Source: Pirellula sp.
Lineage (GTDB): Bacteria > Planctomycetota > Planctomycetia > Pirellulales > Pirellulaceae
Assembly (NCBI GenBank): GCA_021300015.1
Contig: JAJTFB010000011.1
Location: 1 to 64,000 of the forward strand
Direction: 5' to 3'
Length of the DNA stretch: 64,000 nucleotides
The notes below the pieces were generated by a model. The model made no database searches. It was given only the letters and a program-made list of their open reading frames with translations, and was not told where the DNA came from. The translations under genes and the position numbers were made by a program. How positions within the stretch are numbered: position 1 is the stretch's first letter; every line of letters begins with the position of its first letter. Shown here piece by piece: positions 53,405-62,627 of the stretch.

Positions 53405-54573
53405 ATACCACTCGTCCAACGCGACACCCATTACGCAACCGGCCCCTAATCGCCCGCCTGTTGGCCGGCTCGCTGGGACTTGCCTCCTTGCTCAACCTCG
53501 CCTTTGCCCCTCTGACGCTCCGAGCCCAAGAGAACCAACCCCACCCGGCAATCAAGTCCTCAGGCTTTATCTACGAAACGGCTCCGTTTCCAAGTTGCCA
53601 TGCGTCAACCATCGAGGATACACCCTCTGGGATCGTCGCTGCGTGGTTCGGTGGGACTCATGAAAAACATCCCGATGTAGGTATCTGGGTCTCCTGCTTG
53701 AAAGACGGGAAATGGACCGAACCGATCGAAGCCGCCAACGGCAAGGGTGCAGGCCCCAATGGAACCCAACTGCCAACCTGGAATCCTGTGCTGTTCCAAC
53801 CGAAGAAAAATCGCGATGGAAAACCAGCGCCCCTGGTACTGCTCTACAAGCTCGGACCGACTCCCGAAACATGGTGGGGCATGGAGACCCTAAGCTACGA
53901 CGGAGGGAAAACCTGGACCAAGCCGGTTCCTTTGCCCAAGGGAATTCTCGGTCCGATCAAAAACAAACTTATCGAGCTTGAAAATGGCGATTGGCTCTGC
54001 CCATCGAGCACCGAGACCGAAGAGGAACCGAGCAAATGGCAAGTCCACTTCGAGAGACGTAGCTATGCAGATAATTCTTGGAGCAGGACACCTTCGCTCA
54101 ACGATGGAGTCGAGATCCAAGCCATCCAGCCGACGTTGCTCAAAATCACGCCGGGAAATCCGGGCAATGCAGGTGGCCAAAGCAAATGGAAGGCCATCGG
54201 CCGGAGCCGCCAAAACAAGATTTTTGAAACCACCTCCGACGATGATGGATTGACCTGGAAACCGCTGAGTCTCGGGAACCTTCCCAACAACAATTCCGGT
54301 CTCGATGCATTGACGCTACAAGATCGACGGCACCTGGTCGTCTACAACCACATCGGCGGCACACCTGGTCAATGGGGAGGCAAACGGACCCCCTTGAACG
54401 TCGCGCTCTCGGCAGACTCCGTCTCCTGGACCCCATCGGTCGTCCTCGAAAACACACCCGGGGAATTCAGCTACCCGGCCGTTATCCAATCGAGCGATGG
54501 TCTGGTCCACATCACCTACACGTGGAACCGCAAAAAAATCAAACATGTGGTTCTGGATCCAACTAAGCTGTAG
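53401..54573 (+). CDS. Exo-sialidase-like secreted protein (BNR repeats)
   Basis: About 390 residues from ATG 53401, which overlaps the upstream stop. Signal peptide LLAGSLGLASLLNLAFAPLTLRAQ. Asp-box motifs SYDGGKTWTK and TTSDDDGLTWKP mark a beta-propeller. CHASTIEDTPSGIVAAWFGGTHEKHPDVGIWVS and WNPVLFQ resemble the N-terminal blades of bacterial sialidase-related proteins, with a C-terminal EFSYPAVIQSSDGLVHITYTWNRKKIKHV that is highly characteristic of this subfamily. Probably exported. Specificity unknown; it may equally be a non-sialic-acid glycosidase. Confidence 0.87.
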   Translation: MNTTRPTRHPLRNRPLIARLLAGSLGLASLLNLAFAPLTLRAQENQPHPAIKSSGFIYETAPFPSCHASTIEDTPSGIVAAWFGGTHEKHPDVGIWVSCLKDGKWTEPIEAANGKGAGPNGTQLPTWNPVLFQPKKNRDGKPAPLVLLYKLGPTPETWWGMETLSYDGGKTWTKPVPLPKGILGPIKNKLIELENGDWLCPSSTETEEEPSKWQVHFERRSYADNSWSRTPSLNDGVEIQAIQPTLLKITPGNPGNAGGQSKWKAIGRSRQNKIFETTSDDDGLTWKPLSLGNLPNNNSGLDALTLQDRRHLVVYNHIGGTPGQWGGKRTPLNVALSADSVSWTPSVVLENTPGEFSYPAVIQSSDGLVHITYTWNRKKIKHVVLDPTKL

Positions 54574-54603
54574 GCAAGATCCTCATAACGCGCGAGACAA
54601 GCT

Positions 54604-55230
54604 TTGAAAATCCTGGTAACCGCCTTTGAACCCTACGACCAGTGGAGCGAAAATTCCAGTTGGGAAGCCCTCTCGGAAATGCTCAAACTCTACGGCTTGC
54701 CCGAAGGACTCACCACTCGCCGCTATCCGGTCGATCTGCAACGCCTCGAAGCCCGTTTGTATAAAGACCTCGAAGCGGGCTACGATGCAGTCTTGCACCT
54801 GGGGCAATCCCCAGGGGCATCTTCGATCCATCTTGAAACGATCGCCGTGAACATCGCCGGAGTGACCTACAACTCGGGTCGGCTCTGGGGACCCTTGATC
54901 CCAGGGGCTCCTACAGCCTACCAAAGCAGCCTACCCTTAAACCAAATACGCGACGAACTCCTGAGCGAAAAAATCCCGGCCTCGATCACCTACCACGCCG
55001 GAACTTACTTGTGCAACGCGATTTTCTACCTGAGCCATCACTGGCACGCCCAGCAAGGACGCGCCTGCAAAATCGGTTTCGCCCATTTCCCCCTGATCAC
55101 CGAACAAGTCGTCGAAAAGGGCCGCGAGATGCCCTCGCTAACCAAGCTGGAATTGGCCAAGGCAATCGCTAGGATGATCGGCACGGTTCGCAACCAAAGC
55201 CTCGATCCTAAAGACTCGCTGATCGCTTAA
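54604..55230 (+). CDS. pcp: Pyroglutamyl-peptidase I
   Basis: Removes N-terminal pyroglutamate from peptides. 208 residues, normal for the C15 family, from a TTG start. KILVTAFEPYDQWSENSSWEAL matches the family N-terminus. The Glu region is HLGQSPGASSIHLETIAVNIA, the catalytic Cys is in YHAGTYLCNAIFYLSHHW, and the His is in KIGFAHFPLITEQV. Cytoplasmic. It follows the sialidase gene with a 30-bp gap and may share its transcript. Confidence 0.92.
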   Translation: MKILVTAFEPYDQWSENSSWEALSEMLKLYGLPEGLTTRRYPVDLQRLEARLYKDLEAGYDAVLHLGQSPGASSIHLETIAVNIAGVTYNSGRLWGPLIPGAPTAYQSSLPLNQIRDELLSEKIPASITYHAGTYLCNAIFYLSHHWHAQQGRACKIGFAHFPLITEQVVEKGREMPSLTKLELAKAIARMIGTVRNQSLDPKDSLIA

Positions 55231-55348
55231 TCCCACAATCCCACAATCGGCACGATACATGCTAATGCGGGCCATGCCACGCTGTTGACTGCTGTAGGAA
55301 CTAGCCCAATTCTGAACTAGCCCATTTCGCCCCCCCAAAAAAACCACG

Positions 55349-56194
55349 ATGGAAAAACCTACCACCGAAGATCTCACCGCAAGCAATCTCACTGCAAGCG
55401 ATCACAGTGGCGATCCCGCGATCGAAGAGCTCTTTCGTCGATTCCAATCCGGCCAATTTTCGGCTCTGGAATTCGGACAAAAGGTACTCGCTGTGTCGAT
55501 CCCTTCAGAGGGAAATCTAACCCCGGACCTCGATCGCTTGAAACGAACCGGATACCCCGAAGTCGTTTTTGGGCAAGGCAAATCGACCGAAGCGATCCGA
55601 CGAGTCACCGAGCGGCTCCTTGAAACCACCGACGAAATCCTCATTACACGCATCGTGCCCGAACAAGTCCGGGTGCTCGCCGATGTGTTCCCATCGACCC
55701 GCTGGAACCATCTTGCCAAAACGCTCCGAGTCTCCTGCTCGCAGGTCCCTCTAGACCCCGACTCCGTACAAAGCGCTCGGCGCGTTGGAGTCGTCACGGC
55801 AGGAACGACCGACGAATCCGTCGCCCTCGAGGCCCGAGAAACACTGGCTTGGATGGGTGTGGCCTCAGAGTTGATCCAAGACGTCGGGGTCGCAGGACCG
55901 TATCGACTCCTTTCCCGAGTCCCAGATCTGCGCCGCTGCGCGGCTTTGATCTGCGTGGCCGGGATGGAGGCAGCACTACCTAGCGCCTTGGCCGGACACG
56001 TCGGATGCCCCGTCATCGCGGTCCCTACGAGCGTCGGATACGGAGCAAATCTTGGCGGCCTGGCCGCTTTGCTAAGCATGCTCAATAGCTGTGCTGCAAA
56101 CGTCACCGTCGTCAACATCGACGCAGGCTTCAAAGGAGGCTATGTCGCAGGTCTGATCGCCAACATCGATCGCGATCCAAATTCTCAGCGATAA
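55349..56194 (+). CDS. larB: Nickel pincer cofactor biosynthesis protein LarB
   Basis: 281 residues. LarB carboxylates nicotinic acid adenine dinucleotide in making the nickel-pincer cofactor of lactate racemase and related enzymes. AIR-carboxylase-like core: RTGYPEVVFGQGKS near residue 68, VGVVTAGTTDESVALEA, GVAGPYRLLSRVPDLRRCAALICVAGMEAALPSALAGHVGCPVIAVPTSVGYGANLGGLAALLSMLNSCAANV (quoted in pieces as the conserved stretch) and NIDAGFKGGYVAGLIA. No larC, larE or larA is nearby. Confidence 0.92.
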   Translation: MEKPTTEDLTASNLTASDHSGDPAIEELFRRFQSGQFSALEFGQKVLAVSIPSEGNLTPDLDRLKRTGYPEVVFGQGKSTEAIRRVTERLLETTDEILITRIVPEQVRVLADVFPSTRWNHLAKTLRVSCSQVPLDPDSVQSARRVGVVTAGTTDESVALEARETLAWMGVASELIQDVGVAGPYRLLSRVPDLRRCAALICVAGMEAALPSALAGHVGCPVIAVPTSVGYGANLGGLAALLSMLNSCAANVTVVNIDAGFKGGYVAGLIANIDRDPNSQR

Positions 56195-56221
56195 ACTCCG
56201 GCCTGTAGCCGACTGGCCGGT

Positions 56222-56386
56222 CTATCCCTTCGAATCGACCGCAACGGGCTTTTGGGTCATCGGAACTCCCGCGATCCGCGGAGCGCTGCTCATGACAACC
56301 AAACCCATGGCCGTCAGGACCATGAGCATCACAACATACTCGACCGGTCCGGGTCCTGCGTCGCTTTTGAATATTCGATCAAGCAT
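56222..56386 (-). CDS. Flp pilin-like small peptide
   Basis: 54 codons from ATG 56386, preceded by GGGA 8 bp upstream. The sequence MLDRIFKSDAGPGPVEYVVMLMVLTAMGLV resembles the N-terminus of Flp/Fap-type pilins: basic start, a Gly and Glu-Tyr pair, then a hydrophobic helix. The remaining part (APRIAGVPMTQKPVAVDSKG) is polar. No tad secretion genes are near. It could also be an unrelated small membrane peptide. Confidence 0.55.
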   Translation of the reverse strand: MLDRIFKSDAGPGPVEYVVMLMVLTAMGLVVMSSAPRIAGVPMTQKPVAVDSKG

Positions 56387-56675
56387 TTGCTTTATCCCAA
56401 CGTTGGATGGTTGAAAACTGCCCTCCAGGGCGACTGGCTCTGTGACGGCGTAAAAACCTTCAGTGCCGCTTGCCAAACCTCCATGCTTTAGTCCTATCGA
56501 CACCCCCAAGTGCCAATTCCGCGTTTATTTTTCCACTTCCACCCAAACGCTCCGGCCTGCATAATCCGACTTGTTGACGGACCAAATCGAATGGTGAACA
56601 ATGCTCGAAGGATGCGGGCAGTAAAAACACCAAACCAACACCACGGATCACCTTTTCTAATCGCGAAAGCCGCCT

Positions 56676-57953
56676 ATGTCGGACCTACGAACACAAGACC
56701 CAAGCGTTTGGCAAGTCATCGAAGACGAGGCCAGACGCCAAAAACAAGGGCTCGAGATGATCGCTAGCGAGAACTACACCAGTTTTCCAGTGATGCAAGC
56801 CGTCGGGAGTGTTCTGACCAACAAATATGCGGAAGGCTATCCGGGGAAACGATACTACGGCGGATGTGAACACGTCGATGTCGTCGAGACGATCGCCATC
56901 GACAGGGCCAAAGAGCTTTTCGGGGCCGAACACGCCAACGTACAACCGCACTCGGGCTCTCAGGCCAACATGGCCGTCTACCTCTCCCAACTCCAACCCG
57001 GCGACGTCGTCCTCGGACTGGATCTTGCCCAAGGGGGTCACTTGACGCACGGGATGTCGCTGAACATCAGTGGCAAGCTCTACAAGTTCTACTCCTACGG
57101 GGTCGATCCGAAAAACCATCGCATCGACTTCGATCAAGTCGCAGCGTTGGCCAAGGAACACAAGCCCAAGATGATCATCGCCGGGGCGAGCGCCTATCCC
57201 CGCGAAATCCACCACCAAAAGTTTGCCGAAATCGCCAAAGAGTTCGGCGCGAAACTCATGGTCGACATGGCGCACTACGCAGGTCTGGTGGCAGCAGGTA
57301 TCCACAATTCGCCAGTCCCTCATGCCGATTTTGTGACCACCACGACCCACAAGACCCTTCGTGGACCACGCAGCGGATTGATCCTATGCAAAGCCGAATA
57401 TGCAAAAGCCATCAACAGCGCTGTGTTTCCTGGAACTCAGGGTGGGCCATTGATGCACGTCGTAGCCGGCAAAGCCGTCTGCTTCGGAGAGGCGCTAGAT
57501 CCCTCCTTTAAGCAGTACGGTCGCCAAGTCGTCGCCAACAGTCAAGCTTTGGCCGAGGTCCTCCTCTCGCACGGCCTGCGACTCATCAGCGGAGGGACCG
57601 ACAACCACTTGGTTCTCGTCGACGTCACCGTCTTTGGTATCGGCGGCAAAATCGCCGAAAAAACCCTCGAGCATTGCGGTATCACTGTCAACATGAACAT
57701 GATCCCCTTCGATACCCGCAAGCCGATGGATCCAAGCGGTGTTCGGATCGGCAGCCCAGCGCTGACGACCCGCGGAATGGGGGTCGACGAATTCAAAAAA
57801 ATCGGCCATTGGATCGCCACCGCGCTCCACTCGCACGACAACCCCGATGCACTTGCAAGGATCCATGCCGAGGTCCAATCCATGGCCACCTCGTTTCCCG
57901 TTCCGGCCGAGCACTCCGCCAGCGGAGCCGAACCGACGGCCTGTGCATCCTAA
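56676..57953 (+). CDS. glyA: Serine hydroxymethyltransferase
   Basis: PLP enzyme that converts serine plus tetrahydrofolate to glycine plus methylene-tetrahydrofolate. 425 residues. [48 protein letters not shown] is the classical N-terminal block, with [28 protein letters not shown] and the PLP Lys in [20 protein letters not shown]-terminal [14 protein letters not shown] is also typical. A response-regulator gene follows in 24 bp. Confidence 0.97.
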   Translation: MSDLRTQDPSVWQVIEDEARRQKQGLEMIASENYTSFPVMQAVGSVLTNKYAEGYPGKRYYGGCEHVDVVETIAIDRAKELFGAEHANVQPHSGSQANMAVYLSQLQPGDVVLGLDLAQGGHLTHGMSLNISGKLYKFYSYGVDPKNHRIDFDQVAALAKEHKPKMIIAGASAYPREIHHQKFAEIAKEFGAKLMVDMAHYAGLVAAGIHNSPVPHADFVTTTTHKTLRGPRSGLILCKAEYAKAINSAVFPGTQGGPLMHVVAGKAVCFGEALDPSFKQYGRQVVANSQALAEVLLSHGLRLISGGTDNHLVLVDVTVFGIGGKIAEKTLEHCGITVNMNMIPFDTRKPMDPSGVRIGSPALTTRGMGVDEFKKIGHWIATALHSHDNPDALARIHAEVQSMATSFPVPAEHSASGAEPTACAS

Positions 57954-57977
57954 GCCTCCTCTGAAAACCACAAGCCC

Positions 57978-58412
57978 ATGCCAACCCCCCGCATCCTCAT
58001 CGCCGACGACAATTCCGCGAACCGCGAACTGCTCGAAGCTCTTTTGGCCAAAGTCGATTGCGATACGCAAATCGCCGTCGATGGCCAAGACACGCTCGAT
58101 AAGGTCAAGAGTTTTCAACCCGACTTGATCTTGCTCGATGTCATGATGCCCAAAAAGAACGGTTTCGAAGTCTGCCGCGCACTCAAGAGCGATCCTGCCA
58201 CGTCGCGAATTATGATCCTCATGGTCACCGCCCTGAGCGAACTTGGGGATGTCGAACGGGCGGTCGAAGCCGGCACCGACGACTTTCTTTCCAAACCGGT
58301 CAATTCTCTGGAATTCCAGAAACGAGTTCGCAACATGCTCAAACTCAAAGGGACCGAGGATGAACTCGAACGACTGCGAGCCTACATCCGGGAGATGGAA
58401 GAGAAAACTTGA
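57978..58412 (+). CDS. Single-domain response regulator
   Basis: 144 residues consisting of a receiver (REC) domain. ILIADDNSANRELL has the acidic pair, DLILLDVMMPKKNGFEVCR has the phospho-acceptor Asp (residue about 55), MVTALS has the Thr, and FLSKPVN the Lys. A short C-terminal helix (EDELERLRAYIREMEEKT) follows but there is no output domain. The sequence resembles the first receiver of PleD. No histidine kinase is adjacent. Its stop is 1 bp from the methyltransferase start. Confidence 0.93.
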   Translation: MPTPRILIADDNSANRELLEALLAKVDCDTQIAVDGQDTLDKVKSFQPDLILLDVMMPKKNGFEVCRALKSDPATSRIMILMVTALSELGDVERAVEAGTDDFLSKPVNSLEFQKRVRNMLKLKGTEDELERLRAYIREMEEKT

Positions 58413-58413
58413 A

Positions 58414-59118
58414 ATGCAAAGTCAGTCCGACCCGAGATACGCGCTGAAGTTGCTCAAGCGCCTAGAACGCATGGTCGAACTCGAACACGTTCATACCGAG
58501 ATCGCTGGAACCTCGTACCCCTGGGCTCGCGTCGTCAATCCAGACCAACTGCTCGAACAGACGCTCCGCAACGACCAACCCGAATCCGCATCGATCGATC
58601 CGTTTTGGGCCGCTACCTGGAGAGCTGCCCAAGGACTCGATCGCTTCCTCGGAACGCTCCGATTGCCGACTGGGTCACGCATCTTGGAACTCGGCGGCGG
58701 CAGCGGTCGCGCTGGAATCTCAGCAGCCCTCCGAGGTGCGAGCGTCTGCATCACCGACGCTTCGAGGATGGCACTGATCATGTGCCGCTTTAACGCTCGG
58801 TTCGTTTCGGATCGAGTGACGGTCCGCAAACTCGACTGGGCAAACCTCGCAGGCTTCGATGAACGTTTCCCCATCGTTCTAGGCTCCGACATCGTTTACA
58901 ACCCATCGCTCTATCCGATCCTGGAACCTTGCATGCGACAAGTCTTGGAACCCAACGGCGTGGTCTTGCTCAGCGAACCCCAAAGACATACCGGCGACCG
59001 CTTCGAAACCTGGATAAGGCAGGCTGGCTGGCAATGCGATTCGTGCTTGATCGACCTCAAGGATGGTCAGAGAGAAATTCGCATCTTTCAATGCACATTG
59101 AAGGCGTTCGCATCATGA
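58414..59118 (+). CDS. Methyltransferase, class I (lysine methyltransferase-like)
   Basis: 234 residues from ATG 58414, directly after the response regulator stop. SAM-binding motif I is ILELGGGSGRAGISAALRGA near residue 90, motif II is TDASRMALIMCRFNAR, and VLGSDIVYNPSLYPILEP is in the place of the catalytic loop, as in Methyltransf_16/FAM86-type protein methyltransferases. The N-terminal part (VELEHVHTEIAGTSYPWARVVNPDQLL...DPFWAATWRAAQGL) is like those of ETFB-lysine or similar enzymes. Substrate not known. Probably co-transcribed with glyA and the response regulator. Confidence 0.85.
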   Translation: MQSQSDPRYALKLLKRLERMVELEHVHTEIAGTSYPWARVVNPDQLLEQTLRNDQPESASIDPFWAATWRAAQGLDRFLGTLRLPTGSRILELGGGSGRAGISAALRGASVCITDASRMALIMCRFNARFVSDRVTVRKLDWANLAGFDERFPIVLGSDIVYNPSLYPILEPCMRQVLEPNGVVLLSEPQRHTGDRFETWIRQAGWQCDSCLIDLKDGQREIRIFQCTLKAFAS

Positions 59119-59233
59119 AATCCAATTCGAATAGACTTCGAATCCTCCTTGTTCGAAACCTTCGAGTTCGCCGCCGTCGAGTTCTACCGGACGGCCAGAG
59201 ACGGCCCGAGCCAGTTCTCTGAAGGCCCTGAAA

Positions 59234-62086
59234 TTGCTCGAAGCTAGCCGATTCGATGATGCATGGGAAGAATGCCAAAAGGTCTTGTTCAACGCGCCCA
59301 ACGACGCCCGAGCCCTGTACGTCTCGGCCGAGGTCCTGATCCATCGCAAGAAGATCGACCAAGCCTTGGCAATGGTCGATCGAATCGCCATCGGCGATCC
59401 GGAGTATGGGCTACTTGCGCATCGTTCGGCCATGAATTGGTGCTACGATCGATCGAGGGTGGTTGCAGCCGAGGACCGCGCCTTGAAACTCCTCGAGCGA
59501 AAACCCGATGACTACGAAACCAACAGGTTTCTAGCCGCCCTGCTGGATCTTCAGGGACGACGTTTCGAATCCTCGTTGATCATGCAAAAACTGGTTCGAT
59601 TCAGCCCCCTAGACATGACCAACCTCGTGCTTGCGATCGACACGGTCAAACCCGTCGCTGGAGACGAAATGAGTCTCAAAAAGCTCGAGCAAAATCCCAC
59701 GGAGATCCGACTCAAAAGCTCCTTGGCCTTCGGCGCGTTGTACGAAAAAAAACCCGAATTAGCGCAAACGCTCTTCGGCGAAATCTTGCAAGTCGATCGA
59801 TCGGTCCCAGCACTTTGGATCGGACTTGGGCTCTCGCTGATCGACCAAGAAAAATGGAGTGAATTGAGCGATTGGTTCCAACAAGCTCCCAAAACAGGTA
59901 TGGAACCGTTCCCGGACTACTGGCGTGCCATGGGGCTTTGGTTCCTCCACCAAAACAAGCATCAGGACGCTGCAAAGTGCTTTACCAAGAGCCTTGAACT
60001 CGATCCGATGAACCATCTTGCCGCCGGGCACCTAGCTCAGACACTTGCCATTCTCGGCGATACCTCCGGCGCGGCGATCGCCGAGCGCGCCTTCCAAGAA
60101 ACCCAGCTTGCCAATCGGAATCTCAATTACTGCCGCGATGGCAATCGACGCTCCGAATGGATGCTTCAAATCGCCGATACCCTAGAGAGCCGTGGCAGGG
60201 TCCTCGAAGCGACCCTATGGCGGGAATTCAACGAACGATCCATCAATCCAAACTCGACCCAAATCAAAGAATTAGAGTCCCTCCGAAGCCGCCTGAGTCA
60301 ATCCGGACCCGCATTGCTCCAAACCCGACTCGAGCGACCCTCGGAGTCTTACCCTGAAATCGATTGGAAATCATTGAGCCTTTCGCTCAACTCTGCCAAT
60401 AGCCCTACCAACAGCTCGTCCGAGTCGCTTGGAAAGTCCGGGAGGGTCCAAGCCAAGCTTGGATGGACCGATGTGGCAAAAGAGCTCCATGCGGACATCC
60501 TCTATCGAAACGGTGACGATCCAAAAACGCTCGGCATGCAGACCTACCAAAGCAACGGTGCCGGTGCCGGAGTCATCGATTACGATCGCGACGGATGGCC
60601 CGATTTGTTCGTCTTGCAAGGTGGCTCGGACCCGAGAGTCCCTGCATCGAATGATCCAAATGTCCTCTTGCGAAACTTCGCTGGATCCGATTTTCGAAAT
60701 GTAACCAATGCCGCAAGGCTCGATCAACGCGGGTACGGCCAAGGCGTTGCCGTCGGCGATTGGGACCAAGATGGATTGGCAGACCTGTTTGTTTTGAACT
60801 TTGGACAAAATCAACTTCTGCGAAACCAAGGGGATGGGACCTTTGAAGCCATCGCGATCGAGTTGATGAAAAGGGATATCGCCAACCACCCGGTCTGGAG
60901 TGTCAGCGGCGCGATTGCCGATATCAACGGCGATGGATTGCCCGATCTGGTCGAGGTCAACTACGCCTCGGGCATCGACGTCATTACCCACCTTTGCATC
61001 TCCAAAGAAAAAGTACCTCAGGTTTGCCGTCCGACGGAGTTTCCAGCCTCCGAGGACTTCATTTACTTGAGCGATGGCCAAGGTGGCTTCAGTTTAGCCA
61101 ATCAAGATTGGAACCTGCCGATGCAAGACGGACGAGGGCTCGGACTCATCGTCGGTAACCTGGATCGAAAGCACGGCAACGATATCTACATCGCCAACGA
61201 CATGTCCGCAAACAATCTGTACCTTAGCGCCCAGGACCCCAAACGCCCTGGTAGGTTTTTGGTGGCAGACGAAGCCGTACGCAGGGGATGTGCGGTCGAT
61301 AACCAAGGCAAGCCGCAGGCGAGCATGGGAGTCGGGTGCGCAGACATCGATCGCAACGGTACGCTCGATCTATTCATGACGAATTTCATCGATGAATACA
61401 ACGCGCTCTACCTACAGAACGCGACGGGTTTTTTTTCCGATGCCTCGCGGCGTTACCGACTGATCGACCCCAAAAAGAAAACGCTTGGTTTTGGTGCTCA
61501 ATGCCTGGACCTCGATTGCGATGGTTGGCAGGACCTCATGGTCGTCAACGGTCACGTCGATGATTATCGGGCCAAGGGCCAACCCTACACGATGCGTCCT
61601 GAGGTTTTCCTGCAGCGCGATGCGGTTTTCGCCCAACAGCCTAACGAATCTCTTGGGGAGTTTTTCACCAAGGAGTACCTATCGCGAAGCTTGGGGTTGT
61701 GGGACTTCAATTGCGATGGGCTTGTCGATTGCTACATAACGCACTTGGACCATCCGATGTCGATCCTGAAAAACCAGACCATCACCGATGGAGCTTGGTT
61801 CTCGATCGAGCTGACCGGAACGCAATCGGAACGCGATGCGATAGGAGCGATGGTTACGGTCCGCGTCGGCCAGGAAACTTGGGTGCATCAGCGATTGGCA
61901 GGAAACGGATTCGAGTGCTCGAATGAGGACTTCATCCACCTGGGACTCGGAGTCGCCTCGAACATCGACTCCTTGGAGATCGCATGGCCAAGCGGTCTAA
62001 TTTCCCGATGGGAGAATATCGCCGTCAACAGCCGATACCGAGCCGTCGAAGGCCAGACGGAACTTGCTGAGGTAAAACTCCGATAA
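59234..62086 (+). CDS. TPR/VCBS/UnbV (CRTAC-like) protein
   Basis: About 950 residues from TTG 59234. TPR-type helices occupy about 1-330 (ALYVSAEVLIHRKKIDQALAMV; AKCFTKSLELDPMNHLAAGHLAQTL). Then come FG-GAP/VCBS calcium-binding repeats, such as YDRDGWPDLFVLQGG, WDQDGLADLFVLNFG, NGDGLPDLVEVNY, DRNGTLDLFMTNF and DLDCDGWQDLMVVNG. The C-terminus has an ASPIC/UnbV domain (GAMVTVRVGQETWVHQRL...HLGLGVASNIDSLEIAWPSGL). Such proteins are normally exported, but no signal peptide is seen after any start in this frame, so the N-terminus may be misread (see findings). Confidence 0.88.
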   Translation: MLEASRFDDAWEECQKVLFNAPNDARALYVSAEVLIHRKKIDQALAMVDRIAIGDPEYGLLAHRSAMNWCYDRSRVVAAEDRALKLLERKPDDYETNRFLAALLDLQGRRFESSLIMQKLVRFSPLDMTNLVLAIDTVKPVAGDEMSLKKLEQNPTEIRLKSSLAFGALYEKKPELAQTLFGEILQVDRSVPALWIGLGLSLIDQEKWSELSDWFQQAPKTGMEPFPDYWRAMGLWFLHQNKHQDAAKCFTKSLELDPMNHLAAGHLAQTLAILGDTSGAAIAERAFQETQLANRNLNYCRDGNRRSEWMLQIADTLESRGRVLEATLWREFNERSINPNSTQIKELESLRSRLSQSGPALLQTRLERPSESYPEIDWKSLSLSLNSANSPTNSSSESLGKSGRVQAKLGWTDVAKELHADILYRNGDDPKTLGMQTYQSNGAGAGVIDYDRDGWPDLFVLQGGSDPRVPASNDPNVLLRNFAGSDFRNVTNAARLDQRGYGQGVAVGDWDQDGLADLFVLNFGQNQLLRNQGDGTFEAIAIELMKRDIANHPVWSVSGAIADINGDGLPDLVEVNYASGIDVITHLCISKEKVPQVCRPTEFPASEDFIYLSDGQGGFSLANQDWNLPMQDGRGLGLIVGNLDRKHGNDIYIANDMSANNLYLSAQDPKRPGRFLVADEAVRRGCAVDNQGKPQASMGVGCADIDRNGTLDLFMTNFIDEYNALYLQNATGFFSDASRRYRLIDPKKKTLGFGAQCLDLDCDGWQDLMVVNGHVDDYRAKGQPYTMRPEVFLQRDAVFAQQPNESLGEFFTKEYLSRSLGLWDFNCDGLVDCYITHLDHPMSILKNQTITDGAWFSIELTGTQSERDAIGAMVTVRVGQETWVHQRLAGNGFECSNEDFIHLGLGVASNIDSLEIAWPSGLISRWENIAVNSRYRAVEGQTELAEVKLR

Positions 62087-62129
62087 AATCCGAGTAGCAC
62101 GGGACTCAAACATCCTTGGGCCAAATTGG

Positions 62130-62450
62130 CTAAGCGGGTACTTGCTCTGCAGGAGCTTTCTTGGGCTTAGAAGCTCGGATCGGGGCCGCTTCGAGGACCC
62201 GCATCTCCATCGGCATGAGGACCTCATGGGCGGGGACCAATTCGAGATGAGAGCATCGCTCAAGTTCGAATCGCCGGGGATTCTCCCTGCACAAACATAA
62301 TGCCAAGAGGGACCGCGAGTCGGTCATCTTGATCGGACTGACGACCCGCTCGGTCAACTCGCCACTTTTGCTGCGGTATCGCAACCGAACCGCATAATCG
62401 TCTGGACAGACCATCGCTTGTTGCAAAATCGTATACTCGCTGCTTCCCAT
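62130..62450 (-). CDS. Small WYL-like protein
   Basis: 106 residues from ATG 62450, chosen because GAGG lies about 7 bp upstream; ATG 62456 is too close to it. The segment VRLRYRSKSGELTERVVSPIKMTDSRSLLALCLCRENPRRFELERCSHLELV resembles the WYL domain, which binds ligands or nucleic acid in many bacterial transcription regulators. There is no DNA-binding helix-turn-helix attached. The C-terminus is rich in Lys, Pro and Ala. Function unknown. Confidence 0.58.
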   Translation of the reverse strand: MGSSEYTILQQAMVCPDDYAVRLRYRSKSGELTERVVSPIKMTDSRSLLALCLCRENPRRFELERCSHLELVPAHEVLMPMEMRVLEAAPIRASKPKKAPAEQVPA

Positions 62451-62627
62451 GATCATTCCTCGTTTTTCCAATGGTTGAACTTGCTCTACCCATGGAATAT
62501 CGCCTGGGGGTGTGACACGTCTGGTCACGGGGCTTGGACGAAATCGTCCCAAACTGGAAAAAATGCAAAAAAACGTTAGTATCTCGGGAACGAATTCCCT
62601 TTTCCCTGTCCCCCAAGAAGGCCTCTG

